NCBI GenBank assembly: GCA_947474705.1 | Contig: CANJJS010000037.1 | Span: 1 to 44,153 of the forward strand | DNA length: 44,153 bases | Reading direction: 5' to 3' | DNA from: Acetobacteraceae bacterium | Lineage (GTDB): Bacteria > Pseudomonadota > Alphaproteobacteria > Acetobacterales > Acetobacteraceae | Part shown: piece after piece, positions 1-7,513 of the stretch | Position numbering within the stretch: the stretch's first letter is position 1 | How the letters are laid out: every line of letters begins with the position of its first letter | Notes under the pieces: generated by a model | Database searches by the model: none | Told to the model about the DNA's origin: nothing | What the model saw: only the letters and a program-made list of their open reading frames with translations | Translations under genes and position numbers: made by a program

Positions 1-1
1 G

Positions 2-139
2 CGTTACCTCGCCGAGTTCGAGTATCGCTTCAACCGGCGATACGATCTCGCCGCCATGGTGCCTCGCCTTTGCTGGGCCGCCGCGCGGACCCCGCCGATG
101 CCATACAGGCTCCTGAAGTTAGCTGAGGTTTATGGGTAA
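2..139 (+). CDS. IS1595-family (ISXO2-like) transposase, C-terminal fragment
   Basis: Frame 2 is open from the window edge to a TAA at 137-139 and encodes the last 45 residues of a transposase. The tail carries the pattern YLAEFEYRFNRRYDLA followed by RTPPMPYRLLKLAEVYG, which I recognise as the C-terminus of IS1595-group (ISXO2-like) DDE transposases. The N-terminal part and the left end of the element lie outside the window. I could not identify the right terminal inverted repeat with certainty; it should fall between the stop codon and about 172. The intact ending suggests a complete element cut by the window edge, not a decayed one. Confidence 0.8.
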   Translation, partial: RYLAEFEYRFNRRYDLAAMVPRLCWAAARTPPMPYRLLKLAEVYG

Positions 140-172
140 TCAGGAAGAAATAAAGACCATAAGAACTTTCCC

Positions 173-442
173 TCACCTCTGATACCGCTCGACATATTCC
201 CGCAACACGGCGTTGATCCGGGTCTGGTATCCCTCGCCGCCGCGCCTGAACCATTCCAGCACGTCCGCATCCAACCGTAGGGACGTCAGCCGTTTCACGG
301 GGCGATAAAGCGCGCCGCGGACGGCGCCGTTCCAATCCTTGACCTCGGGCATGTCCGAGGTATCGATCTCGCTGTCCGGCATGGATGCAAGCGCGTCCAG
401 CGCGGATTGTTCCTCGGGTGTCGGTTTTCTAATCGTTGCCAT
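173..442 (-). CDS. brnA: BrnA-family antitoxin of a type II toxin-antitoxin pair
   Basis: 89-residue protein read from the ATG at 442. The N-terminal part is acidic (PDSEIDTSDMPEVKDW), and the C-terminal half is a ribbon-helix-helix-like DNA-binding segment (VKRLTSLRLDADVLEWFR ... GYQTRINAVLREYVE), the typical BrnA arrangement. In this family BrnA neutralises the BrnT ribonuclease and represses its own promoter. The gene overlaps the end of brnT by 14 bases, so the two are translationally linked. A longer upstream reading of the same frame exists, but it is a shadow of brnT and is rejected. Family assignment is strong; function is inferred from homology. Confidence 0.88.
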   Translation of the reverse strand: MATIRKPTPEEQSALDALASMPDSEIDTSDMPEVKDWNGAVRGALYRPVKRLTSLRLDADVLEWFRRGGEGYQTRINAVLREYVERYQR

Positions 443-707
443 TTTCGTATGCTTTCCGTTCGTACGAGGTGGCTTTCCTCGCGCTGATGATCCGGCCCGG
501 CGTGTCGTCGTCGTCTGGCCAGGTGTGGACAATGAACAACAGCACGTTCCCGGCTTTGCAAACCGTGTCCCAACGATCGCCGTCCGGGTGCGGGTCCGGC
601 AGGGACAGCGCCATCGGGTCCGTGAGCGCGACCTCGCCAACACTTAGCGGCAGCTTATGCTTACGGCGATTGATCGCGTCCTTGTCCGGGTCCCATGTCC
701 AGCGCAA
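429..707 (-). CDS. brnT: BrnT-family ribonuclease toxin
   Basis: 92-residue protein with the BrnT signature: an N-terminal WDPDKDAINRRKHKLP segment (the usual W-D-x-x-K-x-x-x-N-x-x-K-H), a central strand region and a C-terminal RIISARKATSYERKAYE, matching the family's R-I-I-S-A-R-x-A-x-x-x-E-R-x-x-Y-E ending. BrnT folds like RelE and cleaves RNA. It is the first gene of the operon and overlaps brnA by 14 bases. A palindromic operator lies 10 bases upstream. Length is normal and no residue of the visible signature is missing, so the toxin looks intact. Confidence 0.9.
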   Translation of the reverse strand: MRWTWDPDKDAINRRKHKLPLSVGEVALTDPMALSLPDPHPDGDRWDTVCKAGNVLLFIVHTWPDDDDTPGRIISARKATSYERKAYENGND

Positions 708-716
708 AGCGATCCC

Positions 717-742
717 CTGTATCTACGTAAATGTAGATACAG
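717..742. promoter_or_regulatory. Operator palindrome of brnTA
   Basis: Perfect inverted repeat with 10-base arms, CTGTATCTAC and GTAGATACAG, separated by six bases (727-732). It lies just before brnT and overlaps the proposed -10 element. BrnA homologues repress their own promoters, so this is the expected binding site. The symmetry is seen directly; the regulator is inferred. Confidence 0.75.
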
Positions 743-758
743 CGTCGGGTCGCGTCAA
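730..758 (-). promoter_or_regulatory. Putative sigma-70-type promoter of brnTA
   Basis: On the minus strand, TTGACG (complement of 753-758) and TACATT (complement of 730-735) are separated by exactly 17 bases. The -10 falls inside the palindrome, so a bound BrnA dimer would block RNA polymerase. The predicted transcript starts some 15-20 bases before the brnT ATG. Confidence 0.5.
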
Positions 759-837
759 GTGCGCTTCCCTCGCCAGCCAAGGGCGACCGTCGAGGCCAGG
801 CACCGTGGCGCGCCAACATCGGAACCGCCGGATCAGG

Positions 838-1911
838 CTACACCTCCCCTTCCGGGTCCGGCAGCAAGCTCCCCTGCGCCGGCGCGCGAGGCGGCGTCAT
901 CCCCAAATGCCGCCAGCCCGGAAGGCCCAGCATCCTTCCGCGGCTGGTGCGTAAAATAAGACCCTCTTGAATAAGGTAGGGCTCCACCACGTCTTCCAGC
1001 GTATCCCGCGCCTCCGCCAGCGCGGCGGCCAGGGTTTCGACGCCGACCGGCCCGCCGCCGTGGTGTTCGGCCATGCGGCGGAGGTAGCGCCTGTCCATTT
1101 CGTCGAGGCCGCGCTGGTCCACTTCCAGCCGGGTCAGGGCGGCGTCGGCGATGGCTTTGTTCACCGGCGACTGGCCGGACACGGCGGCGATGTCGCGGAC
1201 GCGGCGCAGCAGGCGGCCGGCGATGCGGGGGGTGCCGCGGGAACGGCGGGCGATTTCGGTGGCGCCGTCCTCGGTCAATGACAAGCCCAACAGCGCGGCG
1301 CCGCGCGCGACGATCAGTTTCAGTTCCTCGGGCGTATAGAAAATCAGGCGCAGGGGGATGCCGAAGCGGTCGCGCAACGGCGTCGCCAGCAGGCCGGAGC
1401 GGGTGGTGGCGCCGACCAGGGTGAAGGGGGGGAGGTCGATGCGGACGGAACGGGCGGCGGGGCCCTCGCCGATGATCAGGTCGAGCTGAAAATCCTCCAT
1501 CGCGGGATAAAGCACTTCCTCGATGGCCGGTTGCAGCCGGTGGATCTCGTCGATGAACAGCACATCGCGCGGTTGCAGGTTGGTCAGGATCGCGGCCAGA
1601 TCGCCGGCGCGTTGGATCACCGGTCCCGAGGTCGCGCGGAACCCGACGCCGAGTTCCCGGGCGACAATCTGCGCCAACGTGGTCTTTCCCAGACCGGGCG
1701 GGCCATGGAGCAGCACGTGATCGAGCGCCTCGCCCCGGCCGCGCGCGGCCTGGATGAAGACGGCGAGGTTTTCGCGGGAGGCTTTTTGGCCGGTGAAATC
1801 GGCGAGGGTTTGCGGGCGGAGAGAGGCCTCGGCGGCGTCCTCCTCCTGGCGCGCGGGGGACACTTCTCGCGATTCGGCTTCGGCCGCGGGCGCGGGGCGG
1901 GGGCGTTTCAT
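838..1911 (-). CDS. ruvB: Holliday junction branch-migration ATPase RuvB
   Basis: 357-residue AAA+ motor that, with RuvA, drives branch migration of Holliday junctions in recombinational repair. Visible elements are the family opening [12 protein letters not shown], Walker [10 protein letters not shown], Walker [10 protein letters not shown], the sensor segment GATTRSG, the arginine-rich [18 protein letters not shown] and the C-terminal winged-helix region. The first ~30 residues are a low-complexity Pro/Ala/Glu extension. The start overlaps the ruvA stop as ATGA, giving translational coupling. Length is normal for the family. Confidence 0.97.
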   Translation of the reverse strand: MKRPRPAPAAEAESREVSPARQEEDAAEASLRPQTLADFTGQKASRENLAVFIQAARGRGEALDHVLLHGPPGLGKTTLAQIVARELGVGFRATSGPVIQRAGDLAAILTNLQPRDVLFIDEIHRLQPAIEEVLYPAMEDFQLDLIIGEGPAARSVRIDLPPFTLVGATTRSGLLATPLRDRFGIPLRLIFYTPEELKLIVARGAALLGLSLTEDGATEIARRSRGTPRIAGRLLRRVRDIAAVSGQSPVNKAIADAALTRLEVDQRGLDEMDRRYLRRMAEHHGGGPVGVETLAAALAEARDTLEDVVEPYLIQEGLILRTSRGRMLGLPGWRHLGMTPPRAPAQGSLLPDPEGEV

Positions 1912-2525
1912 GTGGCGGTCCTGGAGGAAAGTTCGCGGAGCGCTTCGCGGATCAGGGCATCGAGCGCCGCGCCCTCGCCCAGCCGTTCAAGCACCCGTCC
2001 AATCGCTCCTTGGGCCTCTGGGCGGCGGTAGCCGAGATTGACCAGGGCGGACAACGCGTCCTCGGCCGTGCCTCTGGGCTGGTAGGCGACGGTGGGCAGG
2101 CTGACGCCGGGGGAGGAGGGCATGGCGCTCACCTTGTCCTTGAGTTCGGTCAGCAGGCGGGCGGCGAGGCGGGCGCCGACCCCGGCGGCGCGCGTGAGAC
2201 TGGCCTGCTCCCGGCCGGCGATGGCGCCGATCAGGTCGCGGGGGGAAAGCGCGGAGAGGATCGACAGCGCGAGGCGCGGGCCGACGCCCTGGACGGTGGT
2301 CAGGAGGCGGAACCAGTCCCGCTCGGCGGTTTCGAAGAAGCCGAAAAGCTGGATCGCGTCCTCCCGGACATGGGTTTCCACGAGCAGTTTGGCGATGGCG
2401 GGCGGTTGCGGCAGGGCGGCGAGGGTGCGGGAGGAGGCATGCACGAGATACCCGACCCCGGCGACGTCGACGATGCAGCGTCCGTCCTCCAGGGCTTCGA
2501 TGTGGCCGGTGAGCTGGGCGATCAT
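1908..2525 (-). CDS. ruvA: Holliday junction-binding protein RuvA
   Basis: 205-residue protein beginning [20 protein letters not shown], the OB-fold start of RuvA. It is followed by helix-hairpin-helix motifs ([18 protein letters not shown] and [17 protein letters not shown]) and a C-terminal RuvB-binding domain ([17 protein letters not shown]). RuvA tetramers clamp the four-way junction and load RuvB. It is the first gene of the ruvAB unit and overlaps ruvB by four bases. No ruvC is recognisable in the 193 bases upstream, although ruvC often precedes ruvA in alphaproteobacteria. Confidence 0.96.
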   Translation of the reverse strand: MIAQLTGHIEALEDGRCIVDVAGVGYLVHASSRTLAALPQPPAIAKLLVETHVREDAIQLFGFFETAERDWFRLLTTVQGVGPRLALSILSALSPRDLIGAIAGREQASLTRAAGVGARLAARLLTELKDKVSAMPSSPGVSLPTVAYQPRGTAEDALSALVNLGYRRPEAQGAIGRVLERLGEGAALDALIREALRELSSRTAT

Positions 2526-2718
2526 GGCGGGGCCTCGCGAGAGGGGCGATTCGGGGTGTGATCGCGAGGATACACGAAATCGAGGGGCGTGCGCGTCCGG
2601 CCAACGCGGGTCCGGGCAGCGCGATGTCCGCGAGGCCCACGCACGGTGTTTCGCGGTTGGCCGTTATGCCCCGCCGCAGCCTGGTGGATGCGAGGGTTCG
2701 CGAAATCGCTTCCCAAAA

Positions 2719-2735
2719 GTAACCCTATAGGTTAC
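2719..2735. promoter_or_regulatory. Operator palindrome of higBA
   Basis: Inverted repeat GTAACC - CTATA - GGTTAC centred 17 bases before the higB start. It resembles the AACCT/AGGTT type of site recognised by MqsA/HigA-class antitoxins. Its position would let the antitoxin block transcription of the operon. Symmetry is directly visible; binding is inferred. Confidence 0.65.
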
Positions 2736-2743
2736 ATGAAGGG

Positions 2744-3022
2744 ATGATCCGGCGGTTTCGCCATAAGGGGCTGGAGCGGCCCTTCGCGACCGGAAATGCC
2801 AGCGGGGTTTCAGCCCAGCAGGCCCGAAGGATACGGCTGGTTTTGGCGCAACTGAATGTCGCGGCCGAACCGGCGGCGATGAACATTCCTGGAATGCGGT
2901 TCCATGCGTTGAGCGGAGACCGCAATGGACAGTTCGCCGTTTCGATTTCGGGCAATTGGCGGATTGTTTTCGAGTTCGACGGCCAGGACGCGACGAATGT
3001 CGATCTGGTCGACTATCGTTGA
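2744..3022 (+). CDS. higB: HigB-type RelE/ParE-superfamily toxin
   Basis: 92-residue protein opening MIRRFRHKGLERPFATGN, with the central IPGMRFHALSGDRNGQFAVS and the C-terminal GNWRIVFEFDGQDATNVDLVDY. This is the full HigB pattern, with conserved R-F-H-x-L-x-G-D-R and N-W-R-I-x-F. HigB toxins are ribosome-associated mRNA endonucleases. The start is chosen because homologues begin at the same M-I-x-x-F-R-H-K-G-L. A palindromic operator lies immediately upstream and the antitoxin gene follows 14 bases downstream. The toxin-first order is typical of higBA. Confidence 0.92.
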   Translation: MIRRFRHKGLERPFATGNASGVSAQQARRIRLVLAQLNVAAEPAAMNIPGMRFHALSGDRNGQFAVSISGNWRIVFEFDGQDATNVDLVDYR

Positions 3023-3036
3023 AGAAGGGAAGGGCC

Positions 3037-3342
3037 ATGGTCATGAAGATGCATAACCCGCCGCACCCCGGCGAAATTCTTCGCGGTCTTTATCTCGAAC
3101 CGGTCGCGTTGACGATCAAGGACGCGGCCGAGGGCCTCGGTGTGTCGCGCAAGGCGTTGTCCGAACTCGTGAACGGACACACGGACATCTCGCGCGACAT
3201 GGCGATCCGGTTGGCCAAGGCCTTTCCGAAAACGAACATTCGGCTTTGGCTCGATCTTCAGGTGCAATACGACACGTGGCGGGCGGAACAGCGGGCCGAT
3301 ACGATCGAGGTCAAGCCGTTCCGAACGTCCGCGCCCGCCTGA
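3037..3342 (+). CDS. higA: HigA-family antitoxin (XRE-type helix-turn-helix)
   Basis: 101-residue protein with the family opening NPPHPGEILRGLYLEPVAL, followed by a helix-turn-helix of XRE type (TIKDAAEGLGVSRKALSELV) and the I-R-L-A-K-A-F segment typical of HigA. It would neutralise HigB and repress the operon through the 2719-2735 palindrome. The ATG at 3037 is preferred over an upstream in-frame ATG at 2956 because that one lies inside higB and a GAAGAAGGGAAGGG ribosome site sits directly before 3037. An ATG two codons further in is the only other plausible start. Confidence 0.92.
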   Translation: MVMKMHNPPHPGEILRGLYLEPVALTIKDAAEGLGVSRKALSELVNGHTDISRDMAIRLAKAFPKTNIRLWLDLQVQYDTWRAEQRADTIEVKPFRTSAPA

Positions 3343-3362
3343 AAACGCGCCGTCCTCCCCCC

Positions 3363-4334
3363 TCAGAACCCTTCGCGCGCGATATCCATCGCGAAATACG
3401 TCATGATCAAATCCGCGCCCGCGCGTTTGATCCCGCCCAGCGTTTCGCGAACCACCCGATGCTCGTCGATCGCGCCCGCCAGCGCGGCGAACTTGATCAT
3501 CGCGTATTCGCCGCTGACCTGATAGGCGGCCAATGGAAGAAGGCTGTGGGTGCGGACCTGGGAGAGGATATCCAGGTAGGGCAGCGCCGGTTTGACCATC
3601 AGGATGTCGGCGCCCTCGGCCTCGTCGATCAGGGATTCGCGCAGCGCCTCGCGCCCGTTCATCGGGTCCATTTGGTAGGCTTTGCGGTCGCCGATCAGGT
3701 CGCAGCCGGCCGCTGCCCGGAAGGGGCCATAGAAGGCCGAGGCGAATTTCGAAGAATACGCCATGATCGGCGTGTTCGAGAATCCGGCGCCGTCCAGCGC
3801 GGACCGGATCGCGGCGACCTGGCCGTCCATCATGGCGGAGGGCGCGATCATATCGGCGCCCGCGCGCGCGGCGACGACGGCCTGACGGCCCAGATTCTCG
3901 ATGGTGTGGTCGTTGTGGACGTCCTCGCCATGGATGACACCGCAATGGCCGTGGGAGGTGTATTCGCAGAAGCAGGTGTCGGAAATCACCATCATGTCCG
4001 GCGCGGCGTCTTTGGCGCGTTTGGTCATGCGCGCCAGCAGGCCGTTTTCGTTCCAGGAGTCGGAGCCGGTCTCGTCCTTGTAATGGCTGACGCCGAAGGT
4101 CATGACCGCCTTGATCCCGGCGGCGCGGATTTCCTTGATGGCGGCGCCGAGTTTTTTTTCCGGGATGCGGTTGATGCCGGGCATGCTCTCGACGGGCGCG
4201 TAATCGTCCAGTTCTTCCTCGACAAAGATCGGGTAGATCAGGTCGTCGAGCGTGACCGACGTCTCGCGCATCATGTCTCGAAGAGTGGGGTTGGCGCGCA
4301 GGCGGCGGAGGCGCGCGGTCGGGAAGGACGCCAT
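3363..4334 (-). CDS. hemB: Delta-aminolevulinic acid dehydratase (porphobilinogen synthase)
   Basis: 323-residue enzyme that condenses two 5-aminolevulinate molecules to porphobilinogen in haem and corrin synthesis. Both active-site lysine regions are present ([14 protein letters not shown] and [10 protein letters not shown]), as is the C-terminal [19 protein letters not shown]. The metal-site segment reads [14 protein letters not shown], the three-cysteine zinc type known from E. coli, not the aspartate-rich magnesium type described in several other alphaproteobacteria. It is the last of three closely spaced minus-strand genes, 12 bases after the oxidase gene. Confidence 0.97.
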   Translation of the reverse strand: MASFPTARLRRLRANPTLRDMMRETSVTLDDLIYPIFVEEELDDYAPVESMPGINRIPEKKLGAAIKEIRAAGIKAVMTFGVSHYKDETGSDSWNENGLLARMTKRAKDAAPDMMVISDTCFCEYTSHGHCGVIHGEDVHNDHTIENLGRQAVVAARAGADMIAPSAMMDGQVAAIRSALDGAGFSNTPIMAYSSKFASAFYGPFRAAAGCDLIGDRKAYQMDPMNGREALRESLIDEAEGADILMVKPALPYLDILSQVRTHSLLPLAAYQVSGEYAMIKFAALAGAIDEHRVVRETLGGIKRAGADLIMTYFAMDIAREGF

Positions 4335-4346
4335 GTCGGGAAACTC

Positions 4347-5678
4347 CTATGCCAGGGGCGAGGGCCGGGGTCGCGGCCGTTCGGCGAAGCGGCTGTAGCG
4401 GAAAGGCGCGGGGTCCACCATCGGCGTTTCGCCCATGACCAGTTGCGCCATCAATTTTCCCGCGCCTGGGCCGATCCCGAAGCCGTGACCGGTGAAGCCG
4501 GTGGCGACGAAGAAGCCGGGGACGGACCCCACGGCGGAGATCGTCGGCAGCCCGTCCGGGGACACATCCACGACTCCGCCCCAGCGATCGGTCACGCGCA
4601 TGTCGTACATGACCGGGAAGGCGTCGATCAGGCTTTGGGCCGCCTGTGCCAGGATTTTCGCGGAGGGCGCGGGGTCGAGGACGCGGACGCGTTCGAAGGG
4701 CGAGATCGCGTCGGGTTTCCAGCGCCTTGTGGCGAAGGTTTCGCGCGCCAGGGCGCGGCCAAGGCGGAGTTTGGTTTGTTTCCGGTGCAGCCACCACATG
4801 CGCAGAAAGGGCCGCGACTGACGCAACGCATCCGGGACGATATCGACGACGTTGCGGGACCAGTTGCCGACGGTATAGCCGCCGTCCAGCCGTTTGCGCA
4901 GGCCGAAGCCGGGCCCGCCGACCGAGGTTTCCGGCCCGCCGTCCACGGGATCGATGCGCATGACGGCCGACAGTGCCCGCTGTTGCGGCAGGTTCAGTCC
5001 CAGATTGCCGCAGAACAGCCGCGACCAGGCGCCCCCGGCCAGAACAACCTGTTCGCAGGCGATCGGGCCTTTCTCGGTGACGACGCCGGAGATCCGGCCG
5101 GCCGTGGTTTCGATCGACCGGACCGCGCACTGGGTGAGAATCGCCGCGCCATGCCGCCGCGCCGCTTCCGCGATCGCCGGTACCGCCTGGCTGGGTTCCG
5201 CCCGCCCATCGCTGGGGGTCGAGAGCCCGCCCGCCCAAGACCCCGCGAGCCCGGGGGTCACGAGGGCGAGCTGGTCGCGGGTGAGCAGGCGGCTATCGAC
5301 CCGGTGCGGCTGGCCAACCTGTTCCAGCCACAGCGTCCGGCGCGCGAGGTCGCGTTCGGTGCGGCAGAGATAGACGACGCCGGAGCGGCGGAATCCGGTC
5401 TCGCCCTCGATGGTTTTGTCGAGCGTGTTCCAAATGCGCAGGGATTCGATCGCAAGCGGCATTTCGCGGGGATCGCGGCCCATTTTGCGGCACCAGCCCC
5501 AGTTGCGGCTGGATTGTTCCCCCGCGATCTCCCCCTTCTCGCACACCACCACCGGCACTCCGGCCTGGGCCAGGAAAAACGCCGTACTGATCCCGGCGAT
5601 GCCGCCGCCGATCACGACCACGGTCGTTCGGGCCGGAACGGCGGGGTCGGAGCGGACGAGATCGACGGGCGGAGACAT
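4347..5678 (-). CDS. DadA/GlpD-like FAD-dependent amine or amino-acid oxidoreductase
   Basis: 443-residue protein of the D-amino-acid-oxidase (DAO) superfamily. The Rossmann FAD-binding motif VVVIGGGIAGISTAFFLAQ lies at about residues 20-38, followed by the acidic strand end VVVCEKGEIAG. Further along are SSRNWGWCRKMGRD, typical of a subgroup annotated as FAD-dependent oxidoreductase, and a C-terminal FTGHGFGIGPGAGKLMAQL that closes the FAD site. The substrate cannot be told from sequence; D-amino acids, sarcosine-like amines and glycine are all possible. It lies between arsC and hemB, 12 bases from each, probably co-transcribed. No signal peptide is visible. Confidence 0.85.
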   Translation of the reverse strand: MSPPVDLVRSDPAVPARTTVVVIGGGIAGISTAFFLAQAGVPVVVCEKGEIAGEQSSRNWGWCRKMGRDPREMPLAIESLRIWNTLDKTIEGETGFRRSGVVYLCRTERDLARRTLWLEQVGQPHRVDSRLLTRDQLALVTPGLAGSWAGGLSTPSDGRAEPSQAVPAIAEAARRHGAAILTQCAVRSIETTAGRISGVVTEKGPIACEQVVLAGGAWSRLFCGNLGLNLPQQRALSAVMRIDPVDGGPETSVGGPGFGLRKRLDGGYTVGNWSRNVVDIVPDALRQSRPFLRMWWLHRKQTKLRLGRALARETFATRRWKPDAISPFERVRVLDPAPSAKILAQAAQSLIDAFPVMYDMRVTDRWGGVVDVSPDGLPTISAVGSVPGFFVATGFTGHGFGIGPGAGKLMAQLVMGETPMVDPAPFRYSRFAERPRPRPSPLA

Positions 5679-5690
5679 CGCGGCGGCCGG

Positions 5691-6044
5691 TTACATGACC
5701 TCTCGCGCGCGCTCGGCGGGGCGGCAAAGGACGGTGCCTTTGGGGGTGACCAGGATCGGGCGTTCCATCAGGATCGGGTGCGCGGCCAGCGCGGCGAGGA
5801 TGTCGGCATCGGTCTTTTCGGGCGCGTCCAGGTTCAGCTCGGCGTAGGCGGCTTCCTTGCGGCGCAGGACCTCGCGCGGGGACAGCCCCATGTCCTTGAG
5901 CAATGCCCGCATTTCGCCGGTCGTGGGCGGGGTTTTCAGGTATTCGACAATGGTGGGCTCGACTCCCGCCTCGCGCAGCCAGCCCAGCACTTTCCGGGAC
6001 GTGCCGCATTTGGGATTGTGATAGAGGGTAGCGGTTTGGGACAT
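5691..6044 (-). CDS. arsC: ArsC-family arsenate reductase (glutaredoxin-dependent type)
   Basis: 117-residue protein with the ArsC thioredoxin-like fold. The catalytic cysteine is in LYHNPKCGTSRKVL (Cys13), and the three conserved arginines of the R773-type enzymes are visible in VLRRKE, ERPILVTPKG and LCRPAER. Such proteins reduce arsenate to arsenite with glutathione and glutaredoxin. No arsR, arsB or acr3 gene is in the window, so a housekeeping or standalone role is possible. It is first in the arsC-oxidase-hemB group and diverges from the exported-protein gene at 6123. Confidence 0.88.
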   Translation of the reverse strand: MSQTATLYHNPKCGTSRKVLGWLREAGVEPTIVEYLKTPPTTGEMRALLKDMGLSPREVLRRKEAAYAELNLDAPEKTDADILAALAAHPILMERPILVTPKGTVLCRPAERAREVM

Positions 6045-6122
6045 GGAAGCATCCTTTTCGGGGGTGCGTGGGAATGAACCTCATTGTCCGCACGTCTCAG
6101 GGAAGAACAAGGGGAGGCATCC

Positions 6123-6734
6123 ATGAATCGTCGTTTGTTTTTGACTGCCGCGGTGTTGAGCGGGATGGGCTGGGGCGCGGCCAAGGCGCAGACGCCGCCG
6201 GCGACGATGCGGATTCGCGGCACGATCGCGTCGCTCGCGGGCGATGTGCTGACGGTGAACGCGCGCGACGGGTCGAAAGTCGAGGTCGTGTTGACCGAGC
6301 CGCTGGCGGTGATGACCGTCAAAAAGGCGGAGCTGAGCGATATCGGGCCCAATTCCTATGTTGGCACGACGACGCGCACCGCCGCCGATGGGAAAATGAC
6401 CGCGATCGAAATTCGCATTTTTCCGGAGGCGATGCGCGGCACTGGCGACGGGCATCGCGACTGGGATCTGGAGCCCGGCAGCAAAATGACCAATGGCACG
6501 GTCTCTGGCGCGGTCGCGGCCGCGTCCGGGCGGGAGCTGACGGTGGGTCATAAGGATGGAAAAACGACGGTGTTCGTGCCGCCGAACGCCGGGATCATGT
6601 CTTATGTGAAAGGGGAGCGGGCGGACCTGAAGGCGGGTCAGACCGTGTTTCTGAACGTGACCAAAACGCCGGATGGCAAGTGGACGACGAACCGCGCCAA
6701 TGTCGGCAAGGATGGCGTGGCGCCGATGATGTGA
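6123..6734 (+). CDS. Exported protein with two DUF5666-like beta repeats
   Basis: 203-residue protein with an N-terminal signal (MNRRLFLTAAVLSG, predicted cleavage near AKAQ at residues 20-23). The mature part holds two similar units: RIRGTIASLAGDVLTVNARD with K-V-E-V-V-L-T at about 30-115, and TVSGAVAAASGRELTVGHKD with T-T-V-F-V-P at about 128-200. The G-T-V/I-x(7)-L-T-V pattern is that of DUF5666 small beta-barrel domains, whose role is not established. The ATG at 6123 is chosen because GGGGAGG precedes it and the signal peptide starts there. It is not obviously in an operon. Confidence 0.75.
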   Translation: MNRRLFLTAAVLSGMGWGAAKAQTPPATMRIRGTIASLAGDVLTVNARDGSKVEVVLTEPLAVMTVKKAELSDIGPNSYVGTTTRTAADGKMTAIEIRIFPEAMRGTGDGHRDWDLEPGSKMTNGTVSGAVAAASGRELTVGHKDGKTTVFVPPNAGIMSYVKGERADLKAGQTVFLNVTKTPDGKWTTNRANVGKDGVAPMM

Positions 6735-6792
6735 TGTTTTAGGGTCTCGGCGGGGCGCGGCCGGTTGTTTTCGGACGGCTGGGCCTCGCCCG

Positions 6793-6819
6793 TTGACTGA
6801 CGTCGTCCGGCGATTTAAT
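6793..6819 (+). promoter_or_regulatory. Possible sigma-70-type promoter of the PEP-CTERM gene
   Basis: TTGACT (6793-6798) and TTTAAT (6814-6819) match the -35 and -10 consensus well but are only 15 bases apart, two short of optimum. They sit about 45 bases before the preferred start codon of the PEP-CTERM protein. Weak evidence, given for completeness. Confidence 0.3.
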
Positions 6820-6862
6820 GAGATGCCGGCTCGATATTTGGATGCCGCCCGGAGTGTTCGCG

Positions 6863-7513
6863 ATGCGATCTGGTTTGAGGACGATCCTGGCGGTTTTGGC
6901 GTTCGCGGCGGGGGGCGTGGCGCTGGACGCGTCGCGTGGCGCGAATGTGGCGCATGCCACGACCTTCGGGCCGGGGACGTCGTTGTCGGTCTCCTTCACC
7001 ACACAGGCGAACACCGACGATTTGCTTTGGTTTTTCGACAGTCAGATTTTATCGACGACCGGTACGCCCACGATCTCCGTCAGCGTGTTCGATGGCGCGT
7101 CTCTGCTGGGGACCTACAGCGGTGGCGCGGGTCCCAACCGGATGAACACGGCGTTCAAGGCGGCGACGAGTTTATACAACCCCCAGTTGCCTTATCATTC
7201 CGGTCCGACGCTGATCGGACCTCCGGCACCGGCGATTTCTTTCGCGTCGCTGAACGCCGGTACGATCGACGGACATTTGACCATGTCGGTCACTGGCGGC
7301 ACGGTCGATATCGATACGGCGGATCTGTCGTTTTACATGGCGAAATCGAGTTCGAGCGCGTCGTTCGCGATCCATTTCGCCAGTCTTCAGCGTGGCGCTT
7401 ACACGATTGAGACCGTGGCGGTTCCCGAACCCGCCGCCGTGGCGTTGCTTGCCGTGGCGTTGGCGGGTCTCGGGTGGGGCCGCCGGAAGCGTGAAGCCGG
7501 CGTGGGCGGTTAA
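6863..7513 (+). CDS. PEP-CTERM sorting-signal protein
   Basis: 216-residue exported protein. It has an N-terminal signal (LRTILAVLAFAAGGVALDA) and a classic C-terminal PEP-CTERM anchor: VPEPAAV, then a hydrophobic helix (ALLAVALAGLGWG) and the basic cluster RRKR. Such tails are recognised by an exosortase and processed during export, usually to the outer surface or biofilm matrix. The middle is Ser/Thr/Gly-rich with no recognised domain. No exosortase gene is in the window. The start at 6863 has GGAG eight bases upstream, better than the two earlier in-frame ATGs. Its TAA shares the tetranucleotide TTAA with the stop of the convergent isomerase gene. Confidence 0.82.
   Translation: MRSGLRTILAVLAFAAGGVALDASRGANVAHATTFGPGTSLSVSFTTQANTDDLLWFFDSQILSTTGTPTISVSVFDGASLLGTYSGGAGPNRMNTAFKAATSLYNPQLPYHSGPTLIGPPAPAISFASLNAGTIDGHLTMSVTGGTVDIDTADLSFYMAKSSSSASFAIHFASLQRGAYTIETVAVPEPAAVALLAVALAGLGWGRRKREAGVGG

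Noticed and set aside
2522-2716. Possible ruvC remnant upstream of ruvA
   Set aside because: The 64-residue frame has none of the RuvC catalytic aspartate or glycine motifs.
3013-5238. A 741-residue minus-strand open frame across hemB and the oxidase
   Set aside because: Arg/Pro/Gly-rich shadow in the wrong frame of hemB and the FAD oxidoreductase, which have full family motifs.
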